Below the pieces are notes generated by a model. It was not told the DNA's origin. It searched no databases and saw nothing but the letters and a program-made list of their open reading frames with translations. Below are positions 1 to 10,600 of a stretch of 64,000 bases of DNA, one piece after another (the stretch's first letter is position 1; the number at the start of each line of letters is the position of its first letter). The position numbers were made by a program, and so were the translations under genes. Location: positions 13,896,578-13,960,577 of the forward strand of contig NC_037254.1 of assembly GCF_000002425.4 (NCBI RefSeq). Direction: 5' to 3'. This stretch comes from Physcomitrium patens. Lineage: Eukaryota > Streptophyta > Bryopsida > Funariales > Funariaceae.

Positions 1-830
1 AATATGATTGATGCTTATCTATTGTCCACACCGATGGTTGGACATAGTTGTGGTGGTCATGATCCATACTATCCGTGCAAGGAAGAGGAGGAGGAAATAT
101 TAGGAGAGTAATATCCATACTTTGCAACAATTGGAGTACTTTTATATTTATGCACATCTATTAGACCAGATATTGCATTTGCAATCAGTGTTCTTGTAAG
201 ACATAGTACATGTCTAATATTATGACATTGGAATGGCATCAAAAATTTACTACATTATTTAAAAGATACTATAGATTTGGAATTATACTACACACAATCT
301 ACAAATCCAAGATTGGTTGGATATTTTGATGTAGGATATAAATTTGATATTGCAACAACTAAATCTCAAACAGGCTATGTATTCTTAAGACATGGAGCTA
401 CAATATCATAGAAATCAGTGAAAGAAACTATAATTGCAACTTCATCTAACCATGTAAAAATTATTTCCTTACATAAAATATCTTGAGAATGTATTTAGAT
501 GCAATCATTTGATAAACTCATTCAAACAACTCGTAGACTTTCATATGATTCTCCAACTACCTTGTATGAAGATAATAGTGCTTGTATTATACAGATGCAT
601 ATTGGTTTCATTAAAGGAGATTAGACAATGCCTATTGATTCAAAGTATTTTAGTTATATCCATGACTTGATTCCTAATTAAGTACTTAAGATCAAGAAAA
701 TTGAATCTGCAAATAACCTTGCTGATCTCCTCACCAAAGCTCTTCCTTTGTATAACCATTGCCGACTTACTTATGGCATTGGCATGCGGCAACTTGTTTT
801 TCTTCAATAAGAAAGTTAATGAACTCTTGA
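1..830 (+). mobile_element. Ty1/copia pol 3' end (RNase H), decayed
   Basis: Conceptual translation of the plus strand gives the C-terminal reverse transcriptase/RNase H part of a Ty1/copia polyprotein. Recognisable blocks in order are IRPDIAFAISVL (about 160-200), GYFDVGYKFDIATTKSQTGY (about 320-380), ISxKSVKETIIATSSNH (about 405-455), LYEDNSACIIQM (about 565-600) and NLADLLTKALP (about 715-750). The frame is broken by several in-frame stops, for example in the position of the tryptophan before KSVKET, so this copy cannot make a polyprotein. The element enters from the left edge of the window, so gag, protease, integrase and the 5' LTR are not visible. The order RT/RNase H then LTR is as known for copia elements; non-autonomous decay is inferred from the stops. 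Confidence 0.9.
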
Positions 831-980
831 GATAATGTTCTACTCTTTTTCCTTCATCTATGGTTTTGTCTTTAAATATAATAAGGTTTTCCTATATAAG
901 GTTTTAATGAGGCAGCAATTGTTGATCTTACGAGATTACAAAAAAGTATAGATCATAATTCTATGCATATAAATATTATA

Positions 981-995
981 ATGAGTAAGAAGGAG
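981..995 (+). other. Polypurine tract of copia element
   Basis: The purine-rich stretch ending AAGAAGGAG lies directly before the 3' LTR. This is the expected position for the plus-strand primer of an LTR retrotransposon. Confidence 0.7.
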
Positions 996-1224
996 TGTTG
1001 AGAGCATTAAATGTAGCCTGTGCTCTCCATACTATTTATTGTAGTTTACAATATTTACTATAGCTACAATGTTTGGATGGAGAGAAACTGTTTATTTTCT
1101 CTTCTTTTCTTTGTATAAGAGATATAACCCTATTAATAAACTTACTTATTGTGTTTTATTAGTAATATGTGTCCATATTACTTCTAGCTACTCTTTTCTC
1201 TCTTCCTCTAAAACATTCTCAACA
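996..1224 (+). repeat. 3' LTR of the Ty1/copia element
   Basis: A 229-bp segment starts TGTTGAGA and ends TCTCAACA, a perfect 8-bp terminal inverted repeat with canonical TG...CA ends. It sits immediately after the polypurine tract. A TATA-like run lies near 1117-1125 and an AATAAA near 1135. The 5' LTR lies outside the window, so neither the target duplication nor the LTR-LTR divergence can be checked. The element ends about 530 bp upstream of the next start codon, so it forms the distal upstream region of that gene. Confidence 0.88.
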
Positions 1225-1543
1225 AAAAGCAAAGAAAAGCATAGGAGGCATGGAACTGTGCCAGGAGTGGTGCCGGCGTTTCTGCATGTCCCTCTTTCAC
1301 TGTTTGTCGCGCATTTTGTGCGCTCCTGTGTGAGATTGCGTGCGATGCGATGCGATGCGATGGTATGTGTCCAGATTGATACTCGGGTCTGATGCTCCCG
1401 GTGCACAGGACCGTCGCCTGGTCTTTTCCACTACCATACTGTTGCCGTATTCTGCCAGATTGTTGGCATTCCACTTCTTTTCTGCCTTTTTCCGTTTGCA
1501 TTCACCTCGATTCCACTAGCATTGCAGCTTCAGGTTTCTGGGG

Positions 1544-1550
1544 TTTAGGG
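1544..1550 (+). promoter_or_regulatory. Telo-box (TTTAGGG) upstream of membrane-protein gene
   Basis: One plant telomere-type unit (GGTTTAGGG) lies about 200 bp before the ATG at 1753, in a G+C-richer leader. Telo-boxes are known plant promoter elements, common in genes for the translation and RNA machinery. A role here is inference. The leader also carries four tandem GCGAT units near 1339-1361. Confidence 0.45.
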
Positions 1551-1752
1551 ATGGATCCCTTACTTGGGTTGTGGGGAGTTTTAGAATTCGCAGCTCGTTG
1601 TAGGTTGTTTTGGGTGGAGTGAGGGTGGATGTGGTGCGGTTCGAGATTTGGTGCCACCTGAGTCAGAGTAAGACTCTGAGAGAGTGGATCGCTTGATGGC
1701 GACTTTATTTGCGTAGGCGGTACGTGGATTTTGAGAGAATTGGATCGTGGAG

Positions 1753-3419
1753 ATGAAGAATGTCGCAGGCGATGCGTTATGGCAGGCCTTCATGTCGCAA
1801 GAAGACTACGAGGTGCTGCGAGAAGAGGAAAAAGTGTGCACCAAGCTGCATAAGCCCTTGGCAATGGCGGGAGTGATAGTTGTGTGGGCAGCGGTGGTGG
1901 TTTCGATGATGATCATGGTGGACGTAGTGTTTGCAGTTAGTGGCGACGATTTTCCTTTCTGTCAGCAGAGGCGTCTGGCAAAGTTCAACATGGCTGTGGC
2001 GCGTGGTGGCTCGGGGCGTGGAGATGTTCCATCGCATGTGTACACGGAGGAGGAGGCAGTCGACATTTTCTGGCTGGTTGTGTTTCTTCCGTCATCCGTT
2101 GTCTTTGTCTGCTCCTCCATCTACCTATTTGCAGGTCGGTGCTCCTGACTCTGAAACGAGAGCAATTTGAAGCAAGAGAGTGATTTAGGCTTGTTGGCAA
2201 CTATCTGAGTAGGTTGGGTTTGGATTCTGGAATCTGGATTGCCCTAACTGTCAACTTAATGTCACAATTGTTTTATTAGTTCGGCCTTCAGCTACAATCT
2301 CAGGGTTCCCACGAATTGAAGTTAATTTGGAGTCCTAGTAAGAGAATTTGCTACCTTACACGCTAGCCTGTCTTCGACACGAATGATTCACACGCATTCT
2401 AAGAATGCACGTATGTATTTTGATTCGAGAATTAGAGTCCATGTCTTCTTGCACTATTGTTTTCAGCGAGTTATATGTTATTAGGGCTTAGGAGGTTTAG
2501 AACCTATCATGAGAAGAATTTGCTGAAAATTTTATAACGAAACTTTCTTTTTTCTCTTTTCTCTTTATTTTTATTTTTTTTGCTGCTCTCACAATCAAGT
2601 ATTCACGATCGTTCAGAAAAGTGCAAAAGATGCAAGCGTGCATGCACCTGAAATGCAGCCAAGAGCAGCGGCATATTCCTAGAAGCACACTCACACCCAC
2701 ATGTGATTTTGCACAGGGATTTCAGTGGCCTACATAGCTCCCGAAAGGCATAGCTGTCTGAAGGTTGTGGAGAACGACTGCTGCGCATCAAACCGAGGTA
2801 TGCGGCCTCGCTAACTTAGGCAATGCGCCAAACGTCGTAGCAGATGCATCTGGAATCCTCCAGCGTGCTTCCAAGTCTAGAACTATTACAGTCTCGCAGA
2901 GAATCGTTCGAATCTTCCCAACTCCTACAACTATTGCACATGATGTGTTTGGCTGGCGCAGGTGGTGTGCGGTGTCTTGCAACGCTCAACGTTTCCTTTA
3001 TGATAGCATTTGTGCTCCTTTCCATATTCTTGGGCTGCTTCGTTTTGAGCCTGGGTACCTCGTGCTCTATTGCGTTGTTCTGGTGCTATGAAGTTGCATG
3101 CTGGGGCCTCGTCATCCTCTTGGCATCTACTGCTTTCTTTCTGCAGAGAAAAACTGCGGTGATCATGGACTTGGGTGAATACTGTGGCCATCGCGAAAGG
3201 GGCGTTGAACTGCTCGAAGCAATTCCTGTCATCCCTGAGATGGATGATCGTGGTGTCGTTGGAGTCAAGTCTTCGATGGACCCTGCTCACACTCTTCTCC
3301 CGGATGATGAAGAGAGCAACATCCATGTTACTCTTCGTGGTCTGGACGATGTCTGGGAGGGAGATGCTTCTGAGTTTGTGGGATCCTCTGAGCATCTGGC
3401 AAAGCCAAGCATAGGCTGA
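1753..3419 (+). CDS. Predicted four-helix membrane protein, function unknown
   Basis: Two coding exons are proposed: 1753-2134 and 2962-3419. They are joined by an 827-bp GT-AG intron (donor CAG|GTCGGT, acceptor GGCGCAG|GTGG). Both sides are phase 1, so the frame is kept and gives 279 residues. The ATG at 1753 is the first in frame after a TGA at 1732-1734. A charged N-terminus (about 1-36) precedes hydrophobic segments at about 37-62, 105-127, 139-158 and 166-188. The C-terminal third (about 190-279) is hydrophilic and acidic, with D/E-rich stretches. No catalytic motif is visible. I do not recognise the family, so no function is offered. The intron falls between helices 2 and 3, which supports the join. 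The main doubt is the exact splice sites; without splicing, two shorter open frames of 132 and 192 codons would remain. Confidence 0.66.
2135..2961 (+). other. Intron of the membrane-protein gene
   Basis: This 827-bp intron separates the two coding exons. It holds a T-rich run near 2545-2582 and only short open frames without recognisable similarity. Confidence 0.55.
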
Positions 3420-5500
3420 AAAGTATTGACTGCTACTCAAGTTCGACTGAAAATGACCGATTTTACCTTCCAACTTTTTCAACAGGATGGGCTTTTCCGA
3501 ACCAGCTAGGCTGCAGTAGCACCGTGAAGAAATATGGTCCGTATGCACTTCGCACAGGGTGTGCAGCATATTGACTGAAATTCGGAGTGTGTAGCGGCAG
3601 AGCTATCCTATTTACTTTACCAAGGCTTTTATTTTCAAGAGGAGAGAATCTCCACAAATTCAAAATTGCATATGCAAGATCAGCCACGGTCTGGATACTG
3701 GTTGTGATGAATACAAATGCTAGGGGAATGTAGTGTTCAAGCATGGAACAGTGAACCTCCCAGCAGCTTTGCTGTAACTTTCATTTGATTATTATTCTGT
3801 GTGAAACCTTTATAAGTTACAGCAAAGAAGAGCTGAGAAGGAAAAAAAGAAGATATGGGCTTTGTTGTAACTGTGCATACGAAGATTGTTCAGAGCATAG
3901 GTTTTCGAACTATTCACTATTTTCTTAAACAGGGTTTGAAGGAACTGAGATTACTGACTTGGACTTGGAGATGATTAGGATATGAAGTCTTAGATTGTAC
4001 CTATTGAGGTTTGTTGAGAAGATGCAAATCCAAAACAACTCATCTGATTTGTGTTACCAAACATAGATGTTCAAAATAGATGTCAAAAATAGTTATGCAT
4101 TACCTTAGCAACGTGTTTCACGACTTATTTAGGATTCATGTCCCCTTCTAACCCCTATTCAGCAAATGGGTAGACCTATTTGACTAATGAATTGATCTTT
4201 GATTGCACTTTTAAAACAACCTTTAAAAAGTGAGATTTTAACTATGAGGACAAACATTATCAAATTTTTGTAGTTTAGTAAAATCGTCAGCATTCATGTA
4301 AAGATTTTTAAATTAAAAAATGATTGTGATATGTTTATATTTAATGTTTAGGAAGATTTTGTTTTAATTCAAAGAGTGTCTATGTGATTATGAATGTTGT
4401 GACAATTGGAACAATTGATCTAACAATTGTTTAAACAATTGAACTAAAGACAAATTTTACTTCAATATGGCCCCAAATTTATAATGAAGAAATAATTGCT
4501 AACTAATTGTTGGTTCTTAACTTTATCACAGCATAAAAAAGACCAATTTAAAAAATAAAAAAAATAATCATTTCTTTATTGAGGTCCCTAATCTTATTTG
4601 TTCATTTAATATATAATGAAGATTATAGTACTAATACAACTATATACATCTAAACACAACAAAAATTAGACAATTATCACTTTATTTCAATTCAAGTCTT
4701 TATTAAAATAATAAGAATGTTCAAAAAATTAAGTTACTACTTCAAAGCCCATCATGGTCCCATAGCAACATGAATATGTTTCTTATTTATTATAACTTCC
4801 AATCTTGAACAATTTATAAGGATAACCAACTTTAACAACAAGAAGACAAATACCACCTCATGGTGCATTCCAATTTAAATCATAGTACAATCATTCTAAA
4901 TTCTTTTTTGTCATTGTGCACATTCTCTGAAAAAATATGCATTAATAAGTATTGAAAATTAATGAATATATATTATATTTTAAATAGTTATATATTTAGA
5001 ATGAGTCTTAACTTCTATGCATTACTTTTAAAGATAAATAATTAATAAGATTTACATATATATATATATATATATATATTTTTAAAAAATTCATATTAAC
5101 ATATTAAATCATAATGTTCATAATTAAAACCAGCAGTATAATTTTTACCATTTTTGGAATTACAAATTCATAATTTACAGAATTTGGTGTGAAAAAAAAA
5201 AGTCTGGATTCTGTTTCAAACATTTATGAAGAAGGAAAAATAAAATAAAATAAAAAATAATCGCATGAACACTTTTTTGTGCAAAATATTATACTTGTGA
5301 GGCTTATAAAAATCACAATTTGGACAAGGGAAATGCCTATGGTGATCAATTACCCAAAAGAACTGAAAAAACCAAAAAAGGACCATCTAAAAGTTGATCG
5401 ATTATGGCCTGATTATATGCAAAAACAAACCCACTGAGTACATGAACTGTTTTGTTTTGTAAGCTGAAGGTCCAATTCTAAAAAACTTTTGTAACACTGA
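3420..5500. other. 3' flank and A+T-rich spacer
   Basis: The first 350 bp or so are of moderate G+C and are probably the 3' UTR of the upstream gene. From about 3850 the sequence becomes A+T-rich with no open frame of interest. A (TA)n tract lies at about 5054-5079. No RNA gene or recognisable transposon domain was seen. Confidence 0.6.
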
Positions 5501-6863
5501 GAATCCGAAGTAGCTATGGCGAAGTGAAGCTATAGCGCAAGCAGCAGCAGCAGCAGGTGGGTTTTGAGCTTCAGGCGCGAGGAGCGGAGCTGTTGTTGCG
5601 GTCGCAACGCAATCGTCACCACGTGAAGAATTGAATGAATTGAATGGTAGATAGATAGAGAGATTGATTGATTCTACATGCAGTGGAATAATAAATGGAA
5701 TGAATTCGCAAAGGGATTATGAGAGTGCTTGCTTTATATTTTGCATCCCTTCCCTGTGACGTCGTCTCAACGTACAGCGTCCTTGTTATTGCTCAGATCA
5801 TTATTCCTCGGCGAACTCTGTAGGAGGGTTACTGTTCACGGTGTAGTCTCGGATAAGGAGTTGTATAGGTTCGACCGGCTTTACTGGCACGAGTGGGGAA
5901 GCATCGGGAATTTCGTTGCGGAGTTACTGGGGTTGGAGGCGAAGTAGTATCCCTATGGTAGCCCGACCGCGAGAGCTGATGCTTGCGACTGTTGGGTTGT
6001 TGCTTTTCATGGTGAGCTGTTGGGAATGGAAATCGAGTTGGGGATTTTCCTTGCTTTTCGGGGTTAATTTATGAGTTTCTCATATGAACGATGGTCGTTC
6101 CGGACTCTGGTGGTGGTGGAATAGGTACCTGTGATGTGATGGTGTTGTTTTTCCACGACTTGAGTGGTGAAGAAAAGGTGGCTCTAGATTTGACCTAGCA
6201 GTCAAGGTTGGCTGCGATTCGGGAGTAGGATCGGAGAGAACTTAAGATAAATTCCAAAGCTCGAATCTGTTCTTTTGTGCACGCGGTTGCTTGCAACTCA
6301 GATTCTGGTTCGAACGTCCACGGTGTTGCTGTTTTTGGATGTCGCTCGGGTTTGTTTTGTTTCTTGGGGTTTGCGATCGCGCCCTCACTTCCTTTCTTAG
6401 TGTAAAGTTCAGCGCGCTACGTGGGCGAGCCCTGGGCGAAAAGCATTCCCTGCCAGGTACTATTATTGTGTTGTCTTGGGACGAGTGTAATGAAGGCTCG
6501 CAATCAAGGTTCGAAACCAAGTAAAGTTTATTGCAGACCAAGTGGGGGATCGTTTCCGACTTCAATTTTCTTGTAATTGCGACCGCCTTAGGTGTGTCAC
6601 CATTTCTCTCAACACGTGTGTTGTTTACGTAGTGTGCATGTTGTAGAAGCCTGTTCGGTTTTCTGCGTGAGATGTCTGGCCTGAGCTTCTGCATCAACTA
6701 CATCGCGTCGATATTTATCTTCTGTCTTATGTTAACCTTCCCTACAACTTTGCAAAAAATTTGCCTTCTATGCTGGCTGTCGGTGAGTAGTTCCATCCTC
6801 TGTACACAGAACCCGGGATTGCTTATCCTTCACGAAACTCCGTGTGGCGCGTCCACGCGTTTT

Positions 6864-6903
<40 letters not shown>

Positions 6904-7601
6904 TATACACACATACTTGGTTCTGCTCGTTTCCAAATGTTAATGGCTTGAGTCTATGAAACGGCACTTGTTTACGTTCAGGGATTGCTTTCTCAAAGCC
7001 GTTCAGATCGTCAATTTGGACCTAGGGTTTGCACTGGTAGATATTATGCATCTTAGACAGTCTAAATTGCCGGTTTGGCATTCCGACTTTGAATCTGGCC
7101 AAGTTTTGTTCAATGTCTGCTTCAAGCAATTCGAAGGGCGGTCCTCATCAGAGTCCTAGTGGTCCTAGTTAGACCATTCCTCAGCTACAAACTAATTAGG
7201 TCTACCTTTTTGCTCTGAAACAAGCAATTCGTATTATCCTGGCGTTCACTTGCACTAAATTTATTTATTTGTTTATTTTTTTGATTCTGTAATGTTATTA
7301 ACTAGGGCTGTTGAGTAGTGTACATACCTTGACGAACTTGTTTGGTAATGATTTGTCTTTATCAGGATCTGGAGTAGTAATCAATGGAATAGGAATGGAC
7401 CTAGGGAGGGGTGTTGTTGAAGCACTTTAAATTCTGATGCCCACAAATTCCTTCATTGTAGGACTATCTATTGAGTGATTTTATTATGACTACGTCAAAA
7501 CTTTCTGCCTCATATCAGTGAATTGAGATTCAACGATGCAGAGCAAGACCTTTAGGATATCTAAGATCCAGCTAACGAAGTGCCTGAAGTTTTCTCTTTG
7601 A
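5500..7601 (+). promoter_or_regulatory. Promoter and long leader of the phospholipase D gene
   Basis: At about 5500 the A+T-rich spacer gives way to moderate G+C. The stretch has a CAG-rich run near 5540-5558 and a palindromic G-box core CACGTG at 5620-5625. Short open frames occur but look like nothing known. A pyrimidine-rich acceptor (TTTATCAG|GATCTGG) ends at 7365, suggesting an intron in the 5' UTR that ends about 235 bp before the coding ATG; no donor could be assigned with confidence. A (TA)n tract lies at 6867-6900. The leader could instead hide a separate non-coding transcript. Confidence 0.45.
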
Positions 7602-10600
7602 ATGACGAATCAAGATGGAGGGCTTTGGGGTTTGGGCAGATGGTCGAATATTTCAACGTCGTCCAATGCCTCGACGCCGTCCAAAGTAGAGTATTCACCT
7701 TACACGGTGCCTGATTCTCCCTTCTATTCTACCCCAAGTGCTCCCTCTGTATATGCTGCTTCTGCACCGAGTGCCCCTCCTACATATCCTTCGTATCCTG
7801 CTTGTCCGCCCGCCGAGGGGACTTCCTTGTACCCTAATATTCATTCGACAGCTCAATCAGGCTATCCAGCCCCTCCTTCCCATTCACCATATACGTCTGT
7901 ATATCCTCCATTTGCACCACAGGCTTTGCAAGGAGCGAATGCAGCTGCCGGCGCTACACCTTACAATCAAGTTGCAGATCCAACTGCTTCATACAATTTT
8001 CCATCCAGTTCCGGGTACATAAGTCGACCAACGTATCCACCAGTTTACGGTTCTTATGATCAGGCTGGACCGTATTCACCTTCCAATGTCCCACCTCGTG
8101 TTCTTGAGACCCATCATGACAGCCTCAACTTGGGCAGGCTTAGCTTGGCTGATAATGGCTGGCCTCGAGTTAACAGCATAGGTAATGATCACCATGGCTT
8201 AGTCTAGATCGTTACCTCTGCTTGTGAGCTTATCTAAAAATCGTTTCAAAGTTGATATTGCAAGCTTAGGCATGAGATTGTGTTCAACCGAGAGAGACAT
8301 CTCGTTTTTTTTCAGGAACTGTTATTCTTCACTGTGCCATGGCATCGTGTTATGATATGCTTCTGTTGGTGAAACGTAGCATTTGATTAGTTGCATACTA
8401 ATTTTTTCTTCTGATCACAGGTAGTCCTCATGGTCCTACGCATTCAGGAGCTGTTGGTGGACCTCCGATTTATGGTCGGAGTCAATCAGGGCACCTAAGC
8501 CCGCAATCCTCAGATTTAGGATCTATGGGTGGCCCTCCACCTTATGCTCGAAGTAATTCAATATATTTGCACCCGCAACCCTCAATAAACTATTCCGGTC
8601 CTATTTACGGTGGTAACCCAGGTAACTTTTTTTTGTCTCTGTCTGATGTTTACTATCCAAACTTAGGCCCAACGGAACAGAGATTACTTATGTCAACATG
8701 TTGACATGTAAGAAACTTCAATAAAAGTCTACTGTTTCTTGCATGTCAACATGAGTGCTTATGTCAATGGTTGAGTTTTTTTCTTTCTTTTTTTTTTTTT
8801 TTTTTTTTTGACTTATTTTGATCTTAATGGATTTTTATAATTCAACGAAAAGCGTGTGATGCTCTCTTTGTTAAGTTCTGTAATAATAGCTTTTTATTAA
8901 TGCTCTTTCCTTCTAGATTGCTGAAGCGTGTAGAAGAACGACGAATGAATTCTCAGCACTATAATTACATAGCTAAAATCTGTTGTAATTGTATTTTTAT
9001 TTGTAATATGTGCAGGAGATCAGTATGTTGCCAGTGCTGCTGCTTCTCTTGGTCCAAGAAATGACTTGACAGACTTGGTCCCTGTATCATCGTCATCATT
9101 CCGCCAGAAGCATTCACTGACTTTGCTCCATGGAACTCTGGAGGTTAAAATTTTTGAGGCTGTGCAACTACCCAACTTGGACGGTTTCTCTCAAAAGCTC
9201 TCAGATTTCACTTCCGGTCTATCCATATTTCAGAAATCTAAACACAAGGATGAACCCTCTGCACCCAACGTCCCGCACATTACTAGTGACCCTTACGTGA
9301 CAGTCGTCCTTGCAGGTGCCAGGGTTGCCCGTACACGTGTTATCAGTAACGATGTCAATCCTAAGTGGCATGAGAGCTTCTCAATACCAGTTGCCCATTA
9401 CGTAGATCACATAGTATTTAGAGTCAAAGATCAGGATATGTTGGGTACTCAAAAAATTGGAGATGTCAAAATACCTGTTGAGCAGGTTTTACATGGATCG
9501 ATCGTCAGCGGCTGGTTTGATGTGTTGAATTCACAGGGGAGACCCTCTAGGAATGGTGCTCAGCTAAAATTCAGTGCAAGTTACGTACCAGTTGAACAGG
9601 ATCTGATCTACAAGCAAGGAGTGACAGGATTTGATTCACATGCAGTACCACACACATACTTTCCTTCAAGAAGAGGATGTCGGCTCACCCTTTACCAGGA
9701 CACACATATCTATGATGGAACCCTTCCAAACATCCGTCTTGATGGTGGCAAGGTGTATGAGCCCAGGCGATGCTGGGAAGATCTGTGTGTAGCAATTCAT
9801 GAGGCTAAATATTTGATTTATATAGCGGGGTGGTCTGTGTACTATAAGGTAAAGTTGATACGTGACTACAATCGACCAGTCCCGGCAGGTGGAAACTTGA
9901 CACTTGGTGAATTACTGAAGTTGAAGGCCAAACAGGGAGTCCGTGTACTGCTGCTGGTCTGGGATGACAAAACATCACATGACCTTACGTTTATCAAGAC
10001 GGTAAGTTTGGTATGCGTTAAGGAGTTTGGAGCTAGTCGTTTTTATGGCGCAGAAGTGTACCAATTATTTCAATTACTATTTGAAGCCTCTTATGATTAT
10101 CTTCGGAGGAGGAGCGGTTGCAAAAGAAAAAATTCATTAGATTCTTGTGTTTAGCTTTTTTCTCATACCTAGAGGGAATGGAAAGTATTTGGAAACGTAT
10201 CTACTCACAATCTTTTCTGCTGTTGACAGGATGGTGTAATGAACACGCATGATGAAGAAACTAAGAATTATTTCAAGGGTACTGGTGTTCGTTGTGTTTT
10301 GGCCCCACGATATGGTGCCTCAAAGATGAGTTGGTTCAGGCAACAGGTAACTTCATTGCTTGTGCGCTTCTTCAACTATAATGTCATGAATCGAGAGATT
10401 CGTCATCTAAAATATCTGTGAAGACTGTTAAGGCAAGCTTCAGTATGCATGCGTTTTACCATGTCGTGTTTTCGAACATCTTATTATTTGAATCACTGTA
10501 TTTAGTAGTTAAGAAAACGAAACACATAAGATCATATATATACGGAAATATGTACGGCACACCTGTACGATACACCTGAGAGTGTATGAGCTTGATTCGG

